The notes under the pieces were generated by a model. The model did not search any database, had not been told where the DNA came from, and saw nothing but the letters and a program-made list of their open reading frames with translations. A program made the position numbers and the translations under genes. Shown in pieces: positions 18,554 to 28,069 of a stretch of 32,486 nucleotides of DNA. Source of the DNA: Nitrososphaeraceae archaeon (GTDB taxonomy: Archaea > Thermoproteota > Nitrososphaeria > Nitrososphaerales > Nitrososphaeraceae); the NCBI GenBank assembly GCA_016782225.1, contig JADDOW010000102.1, forward strand, positions 1-32,486, read 5' to 3'. Position 1 is the stretch's first letter, and each line of letters begins with the position of its first letter.

Positions 18554-19738
18554 TCATGGTAAAGGCAACAGCCAATCTTTTACTCTGGTTTTTTCAAAAT
18601 CAATTTTTTTTCTGTATGAACCTTCAGAAGGCGGGTAAAGGCTTGTAACCGGACCTTCTTTATTATAAAAGTCTGTGTCTATATATCCGGCTTTGCTTTC
18701 TCCTGTTTCCATAAAGCAAAAGCCTTTTCCATCAAATTTAGAATTGCATGCCTTACCTCTAATCTGGCCTACAATTTGCTCGGAAACTACCTTTGCCTGT
18801 CCCTCAGCAAATATCCCTGCCTTTGGGATTGATACCGCCTGATTAACTTTGATTTCCGTTATATCCCCTATTGCAAAAACATTTTCATGTTCTGTCCTCA
18901 AGGTAAACCTGTCAGCATTTATCCAATTTTGTCCATCCTTAATAAACCCAGAACGCTTTGCCACCAGTGGTGAAACATGTGGCGGGATACCTATCAACAG
19001 GCTGTAATCCACACATTCTTTTCCGTTGCCAGCACACTCAAATTCTAGGGAATTTCTATCAGTTACAGTTTTCAGTTTATGTGATGGATGGAAATATATA
19101 TGGTTTTTATCAAGCAAATCAATCACATCCTGGCTTACCCTTGGTCCTGCGACGGGCAATGAAATTGATGCAGGACAATACACATCAATGCCAACATTAT
19201 TTCTTGTCCCGTTTTTTACCAAAATATCACTTATGAGTAAAGATGCCTCATATGGTGCTGGCGGGCATTTGTATGGATAGCTTGTTATGCATATCGCTAT
19301 CCTTCCCTGTTTCAATGCAAGGATCTCTTTTCTCAATTGTGGAATATGCTCAACCTCATAGAGGTTGAATCCACCATTTTCTACAAAACCGTGGATTTTC
19401 TCAGGGGCGTATTCTGTTCCTAATGCTATTACTAAATAATCATATTCATGGTTTTGGCTTACTGTTGTAATTACATTCTCTGCAGGGTTTATTGATATTA
19501 TTTCATCCTGTAAAAATGAAATCCCCTTGCTCTTTAGGTTGCTTAGTGGAGTTTTAGAACCCTCAATTGTTCTTTTCCCATTTAATATCCAGAGGTTTAC
19601 AAAACCCATCATAAAATAGTCTTTCTTATCAAAAACTTCAATTTGATGCTCTGAAGAAAGACTCTCTCGCAACAGGTTTGCACAAGCCAATCCTCCAAAC
19701 CCTGCACCAAGAATTACGATGCGTTTTCCCTTTGACAA
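18554..19738 (-). CDS. FAD-dependent pyridine nucleotide-disulfide oxidoreductase, SQR/FCSD-like
   Basis: A 394-residue flavoprotein. The FAD-binding GAGFGGLACA is at 11-20, a second Rossmann-associated ATG-like motif is in VIALGTEY (103-110), and the flavin-proximal VFAIGDITEI is at 287-296. PYKCPPAPYE places Cys158 where sulfide:quinone oxidoreductases and flavocytochrome c sulfide dehydrogenases hold a redox Cys. GFCFMETG gives Cys341 as the possible partner. A quinone- or sulfide-linked oxidation at the membrane face is plausible but not proven; other NDH-2-like roles remain possible. The start is TTG, with AAGGAT 7 bp upstream as a possible ribosome site. It is a single gene. Confidence 0.85.
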   Translation of the reverse strand: MSKGKRIVILGAGFGGLACANLLRESLSSEHQIEVFDKKDYFMMGFVNLWILNGKRTIEGSKTPLSNLKSKGISFLQDEIISINPAENVITTVSQNHEYDYLVIALGTEYAPEKIHGFVENGGFNLYEVEHIPQLRKEILALKQGRIAICITSYPYKCPPAPYEASLLISDILVKNGTRNNVGIDVYCPASISLPVAGPRVSQDVIDLLDKNHIYFHPSHKLKTVTDRNSLEFECAGNGKECVDYSLLIGIPPHVSPLVAKRSGFIKDGQNWINADRFTLRTEHENVFAIGDITEIKVNQAVSIPKAGIFAEGQAKVVSEQIVGQIRGKACNSKFDGKGFCFMETGESKAGYIDTDFYNKEGPVTSLYPPSEGSYRKKIDFEKTRVKDWLLPLP

Positions 19739-20568
19739 TATAATCCTTAATCACAAATAGAGGAGGCCTGAGTAATTAGCATATCCCTTTCTGTTTTCAT
19801 TTGTGGATTACCTTCGGTTTGAATGGCCAATATCAATCTTTTTATAACAAATAATACAATATTCCATACTGTAGTGCATCATATCCAGAAAAGAGAGAAA
19901 AGAATCGTAGATTGATGCAATGTATTACCTATGTATTGCCTGTACCCTTTTATATCTAATCGTATTTGCGCCTTAAGCAGCAATAATCAATCCAGACGTT
20001 ATTTGCCTGAAATTATGGGAACGAGATAATGCTAATTCTATAGGATATGATGGCTACCACTAACAGAAATTCAGTCTTATGTAACAACTAAAGGACTTGT
20101 TAGACCCACCATACATGACAAAGCAGTAGGTTATGCAATAGCTAAAATGCTTAAAGAGCAAAATGTGATGTTTGTATGATTTGTTCAGTAATTAGAAATT
20201 ATCAAAGGACAAACAAAGCAAGACAACAACACACACCCATAAGAATAAAATTTAAACTCAATTTTGTTGCCAAACAAAAAAACACAAACAAGAGAGATGC
20301 ATAATACAGATTCAACAATTTATCTGAAAAGAGATTGAAATCAATATAACATTTCCCTTTTATGAAACTAACTTGACAACCAAACGATTTGTATTTGGAT
20401 ATATTCTTTTCGGATATTTGATAATCAGATACTCTACTACTAACTTCCCGTTGTTCCTCTTTATCTATTCAGTATTCTTTAGACAAAACAAAAAATAAAA
20501 CATTTTCATGATATTTGTTATTTATCATCGATTAAATGTAGAGTAACAAAATGGATATGGGTCAAGTC
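19739..20568. other. Long spacer with a possible gene fragment at 20054-20179
   Basis: Mostly AT-rich and stop-filled. From 20054 to 20179 the plus strand reads LPLTEIQSYVTTKGLVRPT and then IHDKAVGYAIAKMLKEQNV before a TGA. It has protein-like composition but lacks an in-frame start near its beginning, so it is probably the tail of a dead or unrecognised small gene. Confidence 0.35.
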
Positions 20569-20970
20569 TTATTTGGTTAGGTTTATCTTTGGATTTTTGA
20601 AATCATTGTCTTTTAGATTGACTCTTGTTTGGATTTTTTTTATCCCATTTTCATCTTCCAAAGACAGCCAATGATTTAACAATGCTCTTCTCTTATCCTT
20701 TAAAATTATTTCAACCCTTATATTGAATTCCCCCCATCCTCTTGATACTAATAGGAAATTACTTTCCCTATCTACAACCTTTATTACATTTTGTGAAAAT
20801 GTTGGATGAAGATAATATATTACAGATTCAATATAATCCATAAAGTTAACAGGGATGGACTTTACCGAAATTGTCCATAAAAACCATGCGGTGGAATTGT
20901 CATTGCTGCTATCGTCAGCAACCCTCTCGCTAGTATTCTCTATAATCATTGTTACAGTTAAATCCTTCAA
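20569..20970 (-). CDS. Stand-alone YEATS-domain protein
   Basis: A 133-residue protein that is almost entirely one YEATS-like immunoglobulin fold. WFLWTISVK (29-37) matches the entry strand. VIYYLHPTF (50-58) matches the eukaryotic V-x-F-x-LH-x-S/T-F/Y segment. SRGWGEFNIRVEI (76-88) matches GWGEFEI of GAS41/Yaf9. NHWLSLED ends the domain. By alignment with AF9 and GAS41, the acyl-lysine pocket residues are present: His55, Thr57, Phe58, Gly78, Trp79, Gly80 and Phe82. In eukaryotes this domain reads acetyl- or crotonyl-lysine on histones; bacterial YEATS proteins are poorly understood. The TTG start is supported by TATTAAATAG about 28 bp upstream; Met8 is the alternative. It is a single gene with no operon partner. 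Confidence 0.8.
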   Translation of the reverse strand: MKDLTVTMIIENTSERVADDSSNDNSTAWFLWTISVKSIPVNFMDYIESVIYYLHPTFSQNVIKVVDRESNFLLVSRGWGEFNIRVEIILKDKRRALLNHWLSLEDENGIKKIQTRVNLKDNDFKNPKINLTK

Positions 20971-21405
20971 TGCAACTAGAGTATTAAGATACTATTTAAT
21001 ACTACCACATTTTAGATATTTTATCAGTTTTGTTTTCAAATTTTAACAGGCGATAGTTGGATTTGTGTGCTGTCCTAGAGTACATCAAACAGAAAATACA
21101 GGTGGCTTTTGATGTATATGTTCCATTTCCTTTTAAATTACATTATGGAAACCTAAACAGATTTTCGCCATAGCAAATTCAAAAAGTCTGATTTCTTGAA
21201 AAAGGTGACAGAAAAAAATTGTTAAGAAACCTTTGCCTTTGTTAACATTATCGGAGTGCAAACCAGCTCTTAGTGGTTATAGTGGATGTTTTAGCCCATT
21301 AAAAGCATTGTAGACCTTATTGCACTTGCAATGAAAGATACATCCCAACAGTGTTTAAATTAGAAAAGTTTGGATTTGCTTTCCCAACACCCTTAACTCT
21401 TTTGT
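20971..21405. other. Spacer without recognisable features
   Basis: No gene is supported. It contains the YEATS promoter (TATTAAATAG-like, about 20993-21003). Confidence 0.4.
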
Positions 21406-21828
21406 TTATTTCTTGATTTGGCCAAAGTAGGCCTTGGTATTGGGTTTTGAGAGATAGTATAAACTTAGTATATCTTTGCCTATTGTGTATAGTATGGGGA
21501 TAAGGCTGTATGCCCCATATAGATGGAGTGAAAAAGGAAAAGGCATGATGGTGTTGATCCCAATCACCGAAAACACAACTAACGTAATTTCAGAATATAT
21601 CAATACTATCGTTATGTTTCGAGCCCAGTTATTTCCTTTCCAAAGACCAAAACCCAAAGCAATAGAAACAGTCGCAAAAGGCGTCCCGACAATAAACAGT
21701 ATCAGACCAAACACCCACCACTCTCCAAATAACCAAAAGCTAGCTACCGAGATGACTTCAAAGACAGCACCATATAAAATCATTAGGATAGATAGAACAG
21801 AGATGCCAATTGGTCTTTTTTTATGCAA
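21406..21828 (-). CDS. Four-helix membrane protein of unknown function
   Basis: A 140-residue protein beginning with a short basic stretch (MHKKRPIG) and containing four hydrophobic segments at about 8-33, 37-62, 68-93 and 102-128. The RPIGISVLSILMILYG opening is shared by many small archaeal and bacterial membrane proteins of unknown role, as I recall them. The tail is polar and Lys-rich. No catalytic motif is visible. The initiator is ATG. The opposite-strand frame over the same stretch is a shadow. Confidence 0.65.
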   Translation of the reverse strand: MHKKRPIGISVLSILMILYGAVFEVISVASFWLFGEWWVFGLILFIVGTPFATVSIALGFGLWKGNNWARNITIVLIYSEITLVVFSVIGINTIMPFPFSLHLYGAYSLIPILYTIGKDILSLYYLSKPNTKAYFGQIKK

Positions 21829-21847
21829 TGAACCTTAAATTAACAAT

Positions 21848-22084
21848 TTAGTGGTATAAATTCCTAGTTAAAGTGGAAGCAAACAGACGGGCTAATTTGT
21901 CATAGTTAACGGCTATAGACAGCAGCAGCAGTGGCAGCAGCATTTGTGTAGAATGAGTTTTGCTTTCGATTCTTTTAATGCCTAAAACCTCCCCTGGAGT
22001 CTTTGAAATCCTAAGGCATTTCTTTCTATTGCCCCTACCAGTTCTTCCCTTTTTTAGGGTGTCGCGCAATTTCTTCCAGCATTA
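21848..22084 (-). pseudogene. Possible decayed small gene, unidentified
   Basis: From the ATG at 22084, MLEEIARHPKKG runs to a stop. The neighbouring frame then reads ELVGAIERNALGFQRLQGRF, then a stop, followed in another frame by IKRIESKTHS. The pieces look like one helical protein with two breaks, but I do not recognise it. A GCAGCAGCAGTGGCAGCAGC run at about 21918 is a simple repeat at the 3' end. Confidence 0.25.
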
Positions 22085-22400
22085 CGGCAAATAGCACAAA
22101 CTCTATTAAGAAATTGGTGATTACCAGTGTTTAGTATTTGTACCGTCCAATGGAAACACCAATCCAAAATCTGGATTTGGGAATAACAACATTTAAACTC
22201 GACATTAAACATGAATAAATATACGCATCATCATGGTTTATAGTCACAATAAAAGATTCAATCAAAATAAAACTGTATTTTTCTTTGAGTAATGTAAATG
22301 ATGCCGTTGAAAGGTTGTACATAATGCTCATACACATATACATGGATGTTTCCCAAGTCGATTGTTACATCATGGCCACTTTGCAAAACGAAAGTGTTCC
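22085..22400. other. Spacer without supported gene
   Basis: Only short frames of unconvincing composition on both strands. Confidence 0.4.
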
Positions 22401-23219
22401 CTAATCAAAAACAAAATTAGGGATATCCAATTTGGGGCCTGGAAATTCAGGTTTCATGTTTTCCAGTTTATTGGCTACAATTTGTGAAACAGCCAAATTT
22501 CTGAAATGTTTTGCATTTGCAGGGATTATATACCATGGGGCCCATTCGGTATTGCATAGCCTCAATGCGTCTTCGTATGCCTCCATATATCTATCCCAAT
22601 TTCTATGGTTAACAAAATCACTTTCCGAAATTTTCCAATGTTTTGTTGAATCCTTTAACCTATCCTGAAGTCTCTTTTTCTGCTCATCTCTGCTGATGTG
22701 CAAAAAGAATTTTAATATAGTGACTTGATTCTCAAACAAGTATCGCTCAAAATCATTTATCTGCCTATACCTCAAAATAATATCGCTTTTTGAGATAAAA
22801 CCATCAACGCGAACGCCAATCACATCCTCATAATGAGAGCGATTGAAGATAGCAATATGGCCTTTGGGAGGGATTGATTTATGAACACGCCAAAGATAGT
22901 CATGCGAGTGCTCCTCTTCGGATGGAACCTTAAATGACTTTACGTAACAACTTTGGGGGTTTAGGGCACCAACAACATTGCGGACTGTACCATCTTTCCC
23001 AGAAGTGTCCATGCCCTGCAGTATAATCAAAAGAGACCTGCTGTTTTCTGCAAAAAGTCTGTATTGTAGTTCAGACAAATGCTTTAAAATACAGGGCAAC
23101 TCCGTCTCCACATCTTTTTTGCTTTTACCGAAATCCGTATCTGGATCCCAATCCCTTAATCTCAAAATGCTTTTGGATTCTTTATCATGTTTTAGCAATA
23201 GTTTCTGACTTAGATCCAT
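22401..23219 (-). CDS. ppk2: Polyphosphate kinase 2 family protein
   Basis: A 272-residue single-domain PPK2. The P-loop is GMDTSGKDG (69-77). The lid and Walker B region includes HDYLWRVHKSIPPKGHIAIF and NRSHYEDV (126-133). The family's NFERYL-like INDFERYLFENQ and the WKISESDF, WAPWYIIPAN and FRNLAV segments follow. PPK2 enzymes transfer phosphate between polyphosphate and nucleotides, in either direction depending on the subclass, in the cytoplasm. The single-domain length suggests a nucleoside mono- or diphosphate kinase using polyphosphate. A TTG six codons upstream (23237) is possible, but a TATA-like CATTAAAA (23245-23252) lies 30 bp before the ATG at 23219 and favours the ATG. It is a single gene. 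Confidence 0.93.
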   Translation of the reverse strand: MDLSQKLLLKHDKESKSILRLRDWDPDTDFGKSKKDVETELPCILKHLSELQYRLFAENSRSLLIILQGMDTSGKDGTVRNVVGALNPQSCYVKSFKVPSEEEHSHDYLWRVHKSIPPKGHIAIFNRSHYEDVIGVRVDGFISKSDIILRYRQINDFERYLFENQVTILKFFLHISRDEQKKRLQDRLKDSTKHWKISESDFVNHRNWDRYMEAYEDALRLCNTEWAPWYIIPANAKHFRNLAVSQIVANKLENMKPEFPGPKLDIPNFVFD

Positions 23220-23244
23220 TGATAATTTAACAATCAAAACCAGT

Positions 23245-23252
23245 CATTAAAA
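23245..23252 (-). promoter_or_regulatory. TATA box for the PPK2 gene
   Basis: TTTTAATG on the minus strand is centred 30 bp before the ATG at 23219. This decides between the ATG and the TTG at 23237, which would be only 12 bp away. Confidence 0.4.
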
Positions 23253-23454
23253 TCAATAACTTTGCTGTTGCCGCCAATCAGCATATCCAAAACTTAAAAA
23301 AAACAAGAATGCAAATTGCAGATTTACCAAAACAACAAATTTCTTTTTAGAAAAACCTGCAACAAAAACTAAAAGATAAGGTAGGAGTTCACCATTTTTA
23401 GGCCACGTGCTGTTTTAATGTGTGGTATCCTACCACAATCTTTCTTATGTCACT

Positions 23455-23736
23455 TTAGTTTTTTTTTCTGTTTCTCATACATTCCTTTAGGTATTTGAAC
23501 AGCACAACCCATGTCGTAGCTCTGACATTTCCCTCTATTTTGTGCCCCAAGAGAAATAAGGCGATTGCCACCACAAATAAAAATAAACTAGTGTATGGAT
23601 TCACATTTGTACTTGAAAGGCTACCTGAGATCACCAATACTGCTACAACATACAATAACAATCCAATAACATGCAGTATTCTATTGGCCGGATGTCTGTG
23701 GGTGTTTTTAATAGCCTTTAACAAACTAAATCTCAT
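23455..23736 (-). CDS. Small membrane protein, DUF962/Mpo1-like
   Basis: A 93-residue protein with NTHRHPANRILHVIGLLLY near the N-terminus, two hydrophobic segments (about 20-40 and 48-66) and FLLGHKIEGN (about 61-70). The paired H..P.NR..H..G and GH..EGN patterns resemble the DUF962/Mpo1 family, whose yeast member is an Fe-dependent dioxygenase of 2-hydroxy fatty acids. It is about the size of the bacterial members. The assignment rests on motif resemblance only. A basic tail (MRNRKKN) is consistent with the positive-inside rule. It is a single gene upstream of PPK2 on the minus strand, with 200 bp between them. Confidence 0.5.
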   Translation of the reverse strand: MRFSLLKAIKNTHRHPANRILHVIGLLLYVVAVLVISGSLSSTNVNPYTSLFLFVVAIALFLLGHKIEGNVRATTWVVLFKYLKECMRNRKKN

Positions 23737-24241
23737 GCAATCATAAAAAAGACAATAATATAATAATCACACTCAAGGGCGCATCTAGTGCTAATATCGG
23801 AAATGCGGCCATGTTTTATATTCTCTTCTCATCCTCATTTCTCATGTTCTTTGTCACAAGCATCAAATAAAAAACCATTTAGGTTATCTAAATTTTGAAG
23901 ACAAAATGAAACAAGAAAATTTTGGAGTCCATCCACTCACCATGTGATGGCTGCGAAATGCTTTGACCATAATTGCAGTTTTATTTTTTTGCAAACATCA
24001 CTGAATGTATTGGTAGGGCATATACCCACCTTTTGGGTTTTGCGGTCTTTAACAATTCAGTTTGGCCAGATACAAAATCAGATGAGTGCCTTTGGATTGC
24101 GATATAAATTTAGTTTGCCTGTCAAAACACACAAACCAGACAACATTATTGAGAATATCGATATTCATATTTGGTTTCCTCATGCCTACAACAAAAAAAA
24201 GCAATAGGACCTGAGCACATGTTTTAGATTGGAGCGTTATT
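23737..24241. other. Spacer without supported gene
   Basis: Two opposing frames (23944-24207 plus, 24049-24264 minus) overlap each other, lack promoter support and match nothing I know. I regard both as chance. Confidence 0.4.
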
Positions 24242-25438
24242 TTATTTTTTATTGAACAATCCATCTGAATAGTCTGCCAATTTTTTTAAAGCCCCAATCC
24301 TATCCTCCCTTTGTATTTCCGCACCATCAATTGCAGAATACAGATAACCGATGGATTTGTCATACGTTTTGCGGTCAACCGGATAGGGAACACCATCTTT
24401 GCCACCATGGGCAAAATTAAATTTAACTGGATCTTTCCATGACGCTTTGGTTCCAAATATTATTTCCCCTATAAGGGAAAGTGCCCTTACACTTGACGGC
24501 CCAACTCCTGGAATGGAAATTAGCTGCTCATAATTTTGAGGCTGGATGTCATAAATTCTTTTAAATACATTCCAGTCAAGTCTTCGAGGCATCTCATAAT
24601 GATCAGCCAAGCGTTGGCATTCATTCTTATTGCCAACTGGCGATTCATATTTACTACCAGAAATTTCAGTCGATGCAATCCAACAATCCAATGTGTTGTT
24701 ATTCGAAGTGGTGCTTTTTGTTTTGGTCATTTCCGTTACTTTATATGCAGAGGATCTTAGGGTTTGAATATCCCCTTTTGCTAGTTCCACGCATAGTTTT
24801 TGATTTTCTACAGAGTCAACCGACGTCATGTTAAGTGTATCTTGACTTTCAAGTTCACTTATGATTCCCGCATGAGGTTCAGATACAAAGCTCGTTAGGT
24901 TATCTGATATCCAATGATACCGTCTTGCCATCTTAGTGTCCGGATTCATCCCTTGTTGCACCACCGTCCAATTACCCCTTTCGTCAAAAATGATGGCATG
25001 GTGGTATAGTGAATAGCCATCCTGTAGTGCAGCGTTATCTATTTTTGCCGCCATTTTACTGGCATATAGCAGGTTATCTATTTTGGCAGTAGATAGGTTG
25101 TAATGCTTTTCAGCAAGTTTTGGAATTTCATGCTTTGTTTCTGTGGATCTCCTTCCTTTCCCACCTGCAATTGATATTCCATGGACATCTTCACTGATTG
25201 ATTGCTTTAGAACACCTGTCACCACAGTTGTAACCCCTGAGGAGTGCCAGTCAAATCCCAAAACACATCCAAATGCTTGAAACCACAATGGATCTGATAG
25301 CCTTCTTAAAAATTCCTGCTGGCCGTATTCATCTATGACAACCTTGGATATTGCATATGAAAGCCTAACCATCCGCCGGACTAAATATGAAGGTGCATGT
25401 CCCCCATGTAAAGGAAGGTTGATGGTAGAGCGTTCCAA
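24242..25438 (-). CDS. DUF763 protein with helix-hairpin-helix
   Basis: A 398-residue archaeal DUF763 protein. The N-terminus reads NLPLHGGHAPSYLVRRMVRL, then FLRRLSDPLWFQAFGCVLGF, then DWHSSGVTT (63-71) and a GGKGRRS loop, all hallmarks of the family. A C-terminal ISIPGVGPSSVRALSLIGEI (about 307-326) is a helix-hairpin-helix motif that often binds DNA without sequence specificity. The family is widespread in archaea and thermophilic bacteria, its role is unknown, and a nucleic-acid function is a reasonable guess. The TTG start has a TATA-like TTATATTTATG about 24 bp upstream. The length is normal. It is a single gene. Confidence 0.88.
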   Translation of the reverse strand: MERSTINLPLHGGHAPSYLVRRMVRLSYAISKVVIDEYGQQEFLRRLSDPLWFQAFGCVLGFDWHSSGVTTVVTGVLKQSISEDVHGISIAGGKGRRSTETKHEIPKLAEKHYNLSTAKIDNLLYASKMAAKIDNAALQDGYSLYHHAIIFDERGNWTVVQQGMNPDTKMARRYHWISDNLTSFVSEPHAGIISELESQDTLNMTSVDSVENQKLCVELAKGDIQTLRSSAYKVTEMTKTKSTTSNNNTLDCWIASTEISGSKYESPVGNKNECQRLADHYEMPRRLDWNVFKRIYDIQPQNYEQLISIPGVGPSSVRALSLIGEIIFGTKASWKDPVKFNFAHGGKDGVPYPVDRKTYDKSIGYLYSAIDGAEIQREDRIGALKKLADYSDGLFNKK

Positions 25439-26340
25439 GTCTTAGAGGTTTCATAAATATAAGGCTCCAATTAATATGTTTTTTGTTTTTCAGAGCGTCA
25501 TTTCTCTGTCTCAGATGGCTTGTATAGTTGTGTTGGAAGATTAAATGGTAGTCCCACCATCTACTAACCGTTTATTGCGATTTTTATATTACGATTATGT
25601 AACAATGATTAAATGATGGCTGTGTTTTGGCCACATTAATTATTAATCTTAGTTCCCATTATCACGGCCATTACCCTTTACAAATGCATTGTCTATGACA
25701 TCAAGTAAAACTTGAATTTTCAGGCCATTTCCCCGAAAAACACAGAAAAGACTATCCTTTACTTGTCTTGACTAAATCACGCCACTATTTGAGCCCGTAT
25801 CCATAAATTAACACCGTATAGACACCAGCAAAAAGGAGTGTATTAGAGCGAATTATAGGTGAGCCTATCCACAAAATCCTGGTTTAAGTTGGTTCAGACT
25901 ATATGAATGACTCTGATGGATTTCAATATGGATGGAAAACAAAGAAACCTTTGGATTATTCATGACAAAATTTCGCAACATGTTTTTGCATCACATCTAT
26001 TTGTTGTTACAGTTTGATCACGTTTTAGAGATAACACAACGGGGATCCTACCACTATTTCTCCAAATGATAATTTCCCATACCCAAAGGCCAAAGTTCCA
26101 TTTTTGAGCCACCAGGAGGATACAAAAGATACTGTTGATCAAAATATAACACACGCAAAAGGCTACAAAAAGCTATTTATAGCATAAGATAATTGACCCA
26201 ACAAATCCAGTTACTGACTAGTAGCAGAGTTTTATTATATCCATATTCATAGCACCTCGGTTTTGGATATAAAAAAATCGATTAACAGTTAATGATAGAA
26301 ATATCTATAATTGATAGAAATTTAACTGTATACACGGCTG
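25439..26340. other. 900-bp spacer without gene; repeats at its right end
   Basis: No coding frame is convincing. Near the right end, before the glycosyltransferase, TTAACAGTTAA (26282-26292) is a perfect 5-bp palindrome and TGATAGAAAT occurs twice (26293-26302 and 26312-26321), flanking a TATA-like ATCTATAAT. Confidence 0.45.
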
Positions 26341-27606
26341 ATGGTTGACTACTATTACCACTACACCAATGTATTTTTGATAACTCTGCTGTTTATTCAA
26401 GCGAACATCTTTTTTGCGTGGACATATTTTTTGATCTATTCCATTAAATCCATAACACAAGTGCCAAAATTACATTCCCATAAATCCTACAAAGATATGC
26501 TTATTCCGATGGTAAGCATAATCCTTCCATCAAGAAACGAAGAAAAGTACATAGAGAAATGCCTTGATAGTTTACTAAGACAAGATTACCCAAATTATGA
26601 AATTATTGCCATTGATGATTCATCTTCAGATAAAACAGGGACGATAATTAAAGGATACAGCACCAGCCATTCTAACATAATCCATGTAGACGCAGGACCC
26701 AAACCAGAAGGATGGACTGGAAAAAACTGGGCCTGCTATCAAGGCTATCTTAAATCCAGTGGGGATCTTATCCTATTTACCGACGCTGACACCACTCACT
26801 CAGTATCAATGATCTCTTTAGCAGTTACTCATTTATCGTTAGGAGAACTGGACGCACTTACCGCAATACCGAAAATATTGGCCCTTGATTTCTGGACTAG
26901 AATAACCTTACCAATACTATGGACATTCTCTTTGGCGAGATACTCTGCATTAAAGGCAAATAACCCTAAAACTAAGGTAGGGTATTTCTTTGGAAGCTTC
27001 TTTATAATAAAAAGAAAAGCGTATGAAAATGTAGGCACTCACAAATCAGTCAGAGAAGAAGTTATAGAGGATGGTGAATTAGGAAGAAAAGTCAAAGAGC
27101 ATGGATTTAGGCTTCGGGTCTTTCATGGTGAAAAGCACATAAAAGCGGTATGGGCAAGGGATGCCCCTACTTTATGGCACGGATTGCGCAGGCTTATGAT
27201 CCCATTGTATAGAAAAGAGAAAATAAAGGCATCTTTGATGGTTTTTGCAACATCTCTTTTACTCTTGATCCCTTTAATCATAGTTCCTGTCTCAGTCACA
27301 ATCGATTCGGGCTTGGAATTTACTGCTTCGATTATGAATATCAAAATCAATTATTCTTTAAACATGGTTTTACTGTTTATAACAGTTATATCCATATTAT
27401 TGATGGTAGTGACAAATTGTTTACAGTTAAAGTATGTCTTGTTTCAAAATCCTCTTTACTCACTATTTTTGCCTTTATCTGGTGCTTTTGTATTTGTTGC
27501 TTTTCTTTCATCAATTATATGTTCAGGAAAGGAAGACGCCATAAATTGGCGCGGCAGAAAATACTCCGTCAGGGAAGACAAAACACAAAAACAACAGCAA
27601 AACTAG
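26341..27606 (+). CDS. Membrane glycosyltransferase, family 2 (HpnB-like)
   Basis: A 421-residue GT2 enzyme. One N-terminal membrane helix (about 11-36) is followed by the GT-A fold: SIILPSRNEEKYIEKCLDSL, AIDDSSSDKTG, LILFTDADTTH (the DxD-type metal site) and EDGELGRKV (the catalytic ED region). Three C-terminal membrane segments lie at about 297-318, 338-360 and 375-398. This layout is that of polyprenyl- or hopanoid-associated glycosyltransferases such as HpnB. It presumably transfers a sugar to a lipid or cell-surface acceptor at the cytoplasmic face; the acceptor is unknown. The ATG is the only start before the first helix. It is a single gene with a repeat-bearing upstream region. Confidence 0.88.
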   Translation: MVDYYYHYTNVFLITLLFIQANIFFAWTYFLIYSIKSITQVPKLHSHKSYKDMLIPMVSIILPSRNEEKYIEKCLDSLLRQDYPNYEIIAIDDSSSDKTGTIIKGYSTSHSNIIHVDAGPKPEGWTGKNWACYQGYLKSSGDLILFTDADTTHSVSMISLAVTHLSLGELDALTAIPKILALDFWTRITLPILWTFSLARYSALKANNPKTKVGYFFGSFFIIKRKAYENVGTHKSVREEVIEDGELGRKVKEHGFRLRVFHGEKHIKAVWARDAPTLWHGLRRLMIPLYRKEKIKASLMVFATSLLLLIPLIIVPVSVTIDSGLEFTASIMNIKINYSLNMVLLFITVISILLMVVTNCLQLKYVLFQNPLYSLFLPLSGAFVFVAFLSSIICSGKEDAINWRGRKYSVREDKTQKQQQN

Positions 27607-28069
27607 CAGGGAAACAAAATTGTAAGGGGATAAAGATGATGTATGCAGCATTTGATAGTAGTTGTTGTTGTTATTTGAAACTGGTTCTTTGTCCGCATTA
27701 GCCATACTGGTTTTCTGCTTTGTTTTTTTTTGTTGTTGTTCATCGAGTTTTACGAACAAAATGACATCATATTGCAATCAACACAATATTTCCATTATGA
27801 ATGTGCTCTGGCATTAAATAAGGAAAACATACAAAATGATGGTGATTATAACATAGGCTTTCACTAATTGAACGGAGCAGATGGGTCGATACCCCTACAA
27901 CCATCAAGGCAGTATTTTTGCTGCTTATATCCATTTATTGGATCAATAATTCGTACTTTTAATCATGATGATCGGTTTAATTTTTTGGTAAATAAAACTA
28001 CAGTCTGCAATAATAAAGATACCATAATATATTTTCAACTAGAACAAAAACATCTCAGGTGATGTAAGT
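27607..28069. other. Spacer upstream of the ABC genes
   Basis: No gene supported. A TATA-like AATATATTTT at 28027-28036 lies about 38 bp before the ABC ATPase start. Confidence 0.4.

Noticed and set aside
21918-21941. GCAGCAGCAGTGGCAGCAGC run as possible functional repeat
   Set aside because: A short simple-sequence repeat with no unit conservation or spacing that suggests a CRISPR or iteron.
23944-24264. Two overlapping opposite frames between the DUF962-like and DUF763 genes
   Set aside because: They overlap each other, have no recognisable motif, and their composition fits chance in AT-rich DNA.
27523-27777. Minus-strand frame with poly-Asn and a hydrophobic end
   Set aside because: It overlaps the 3' end of the glycosyltransferase gene antisense and has no family. 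Its Asn run comes from a GTT repeat.
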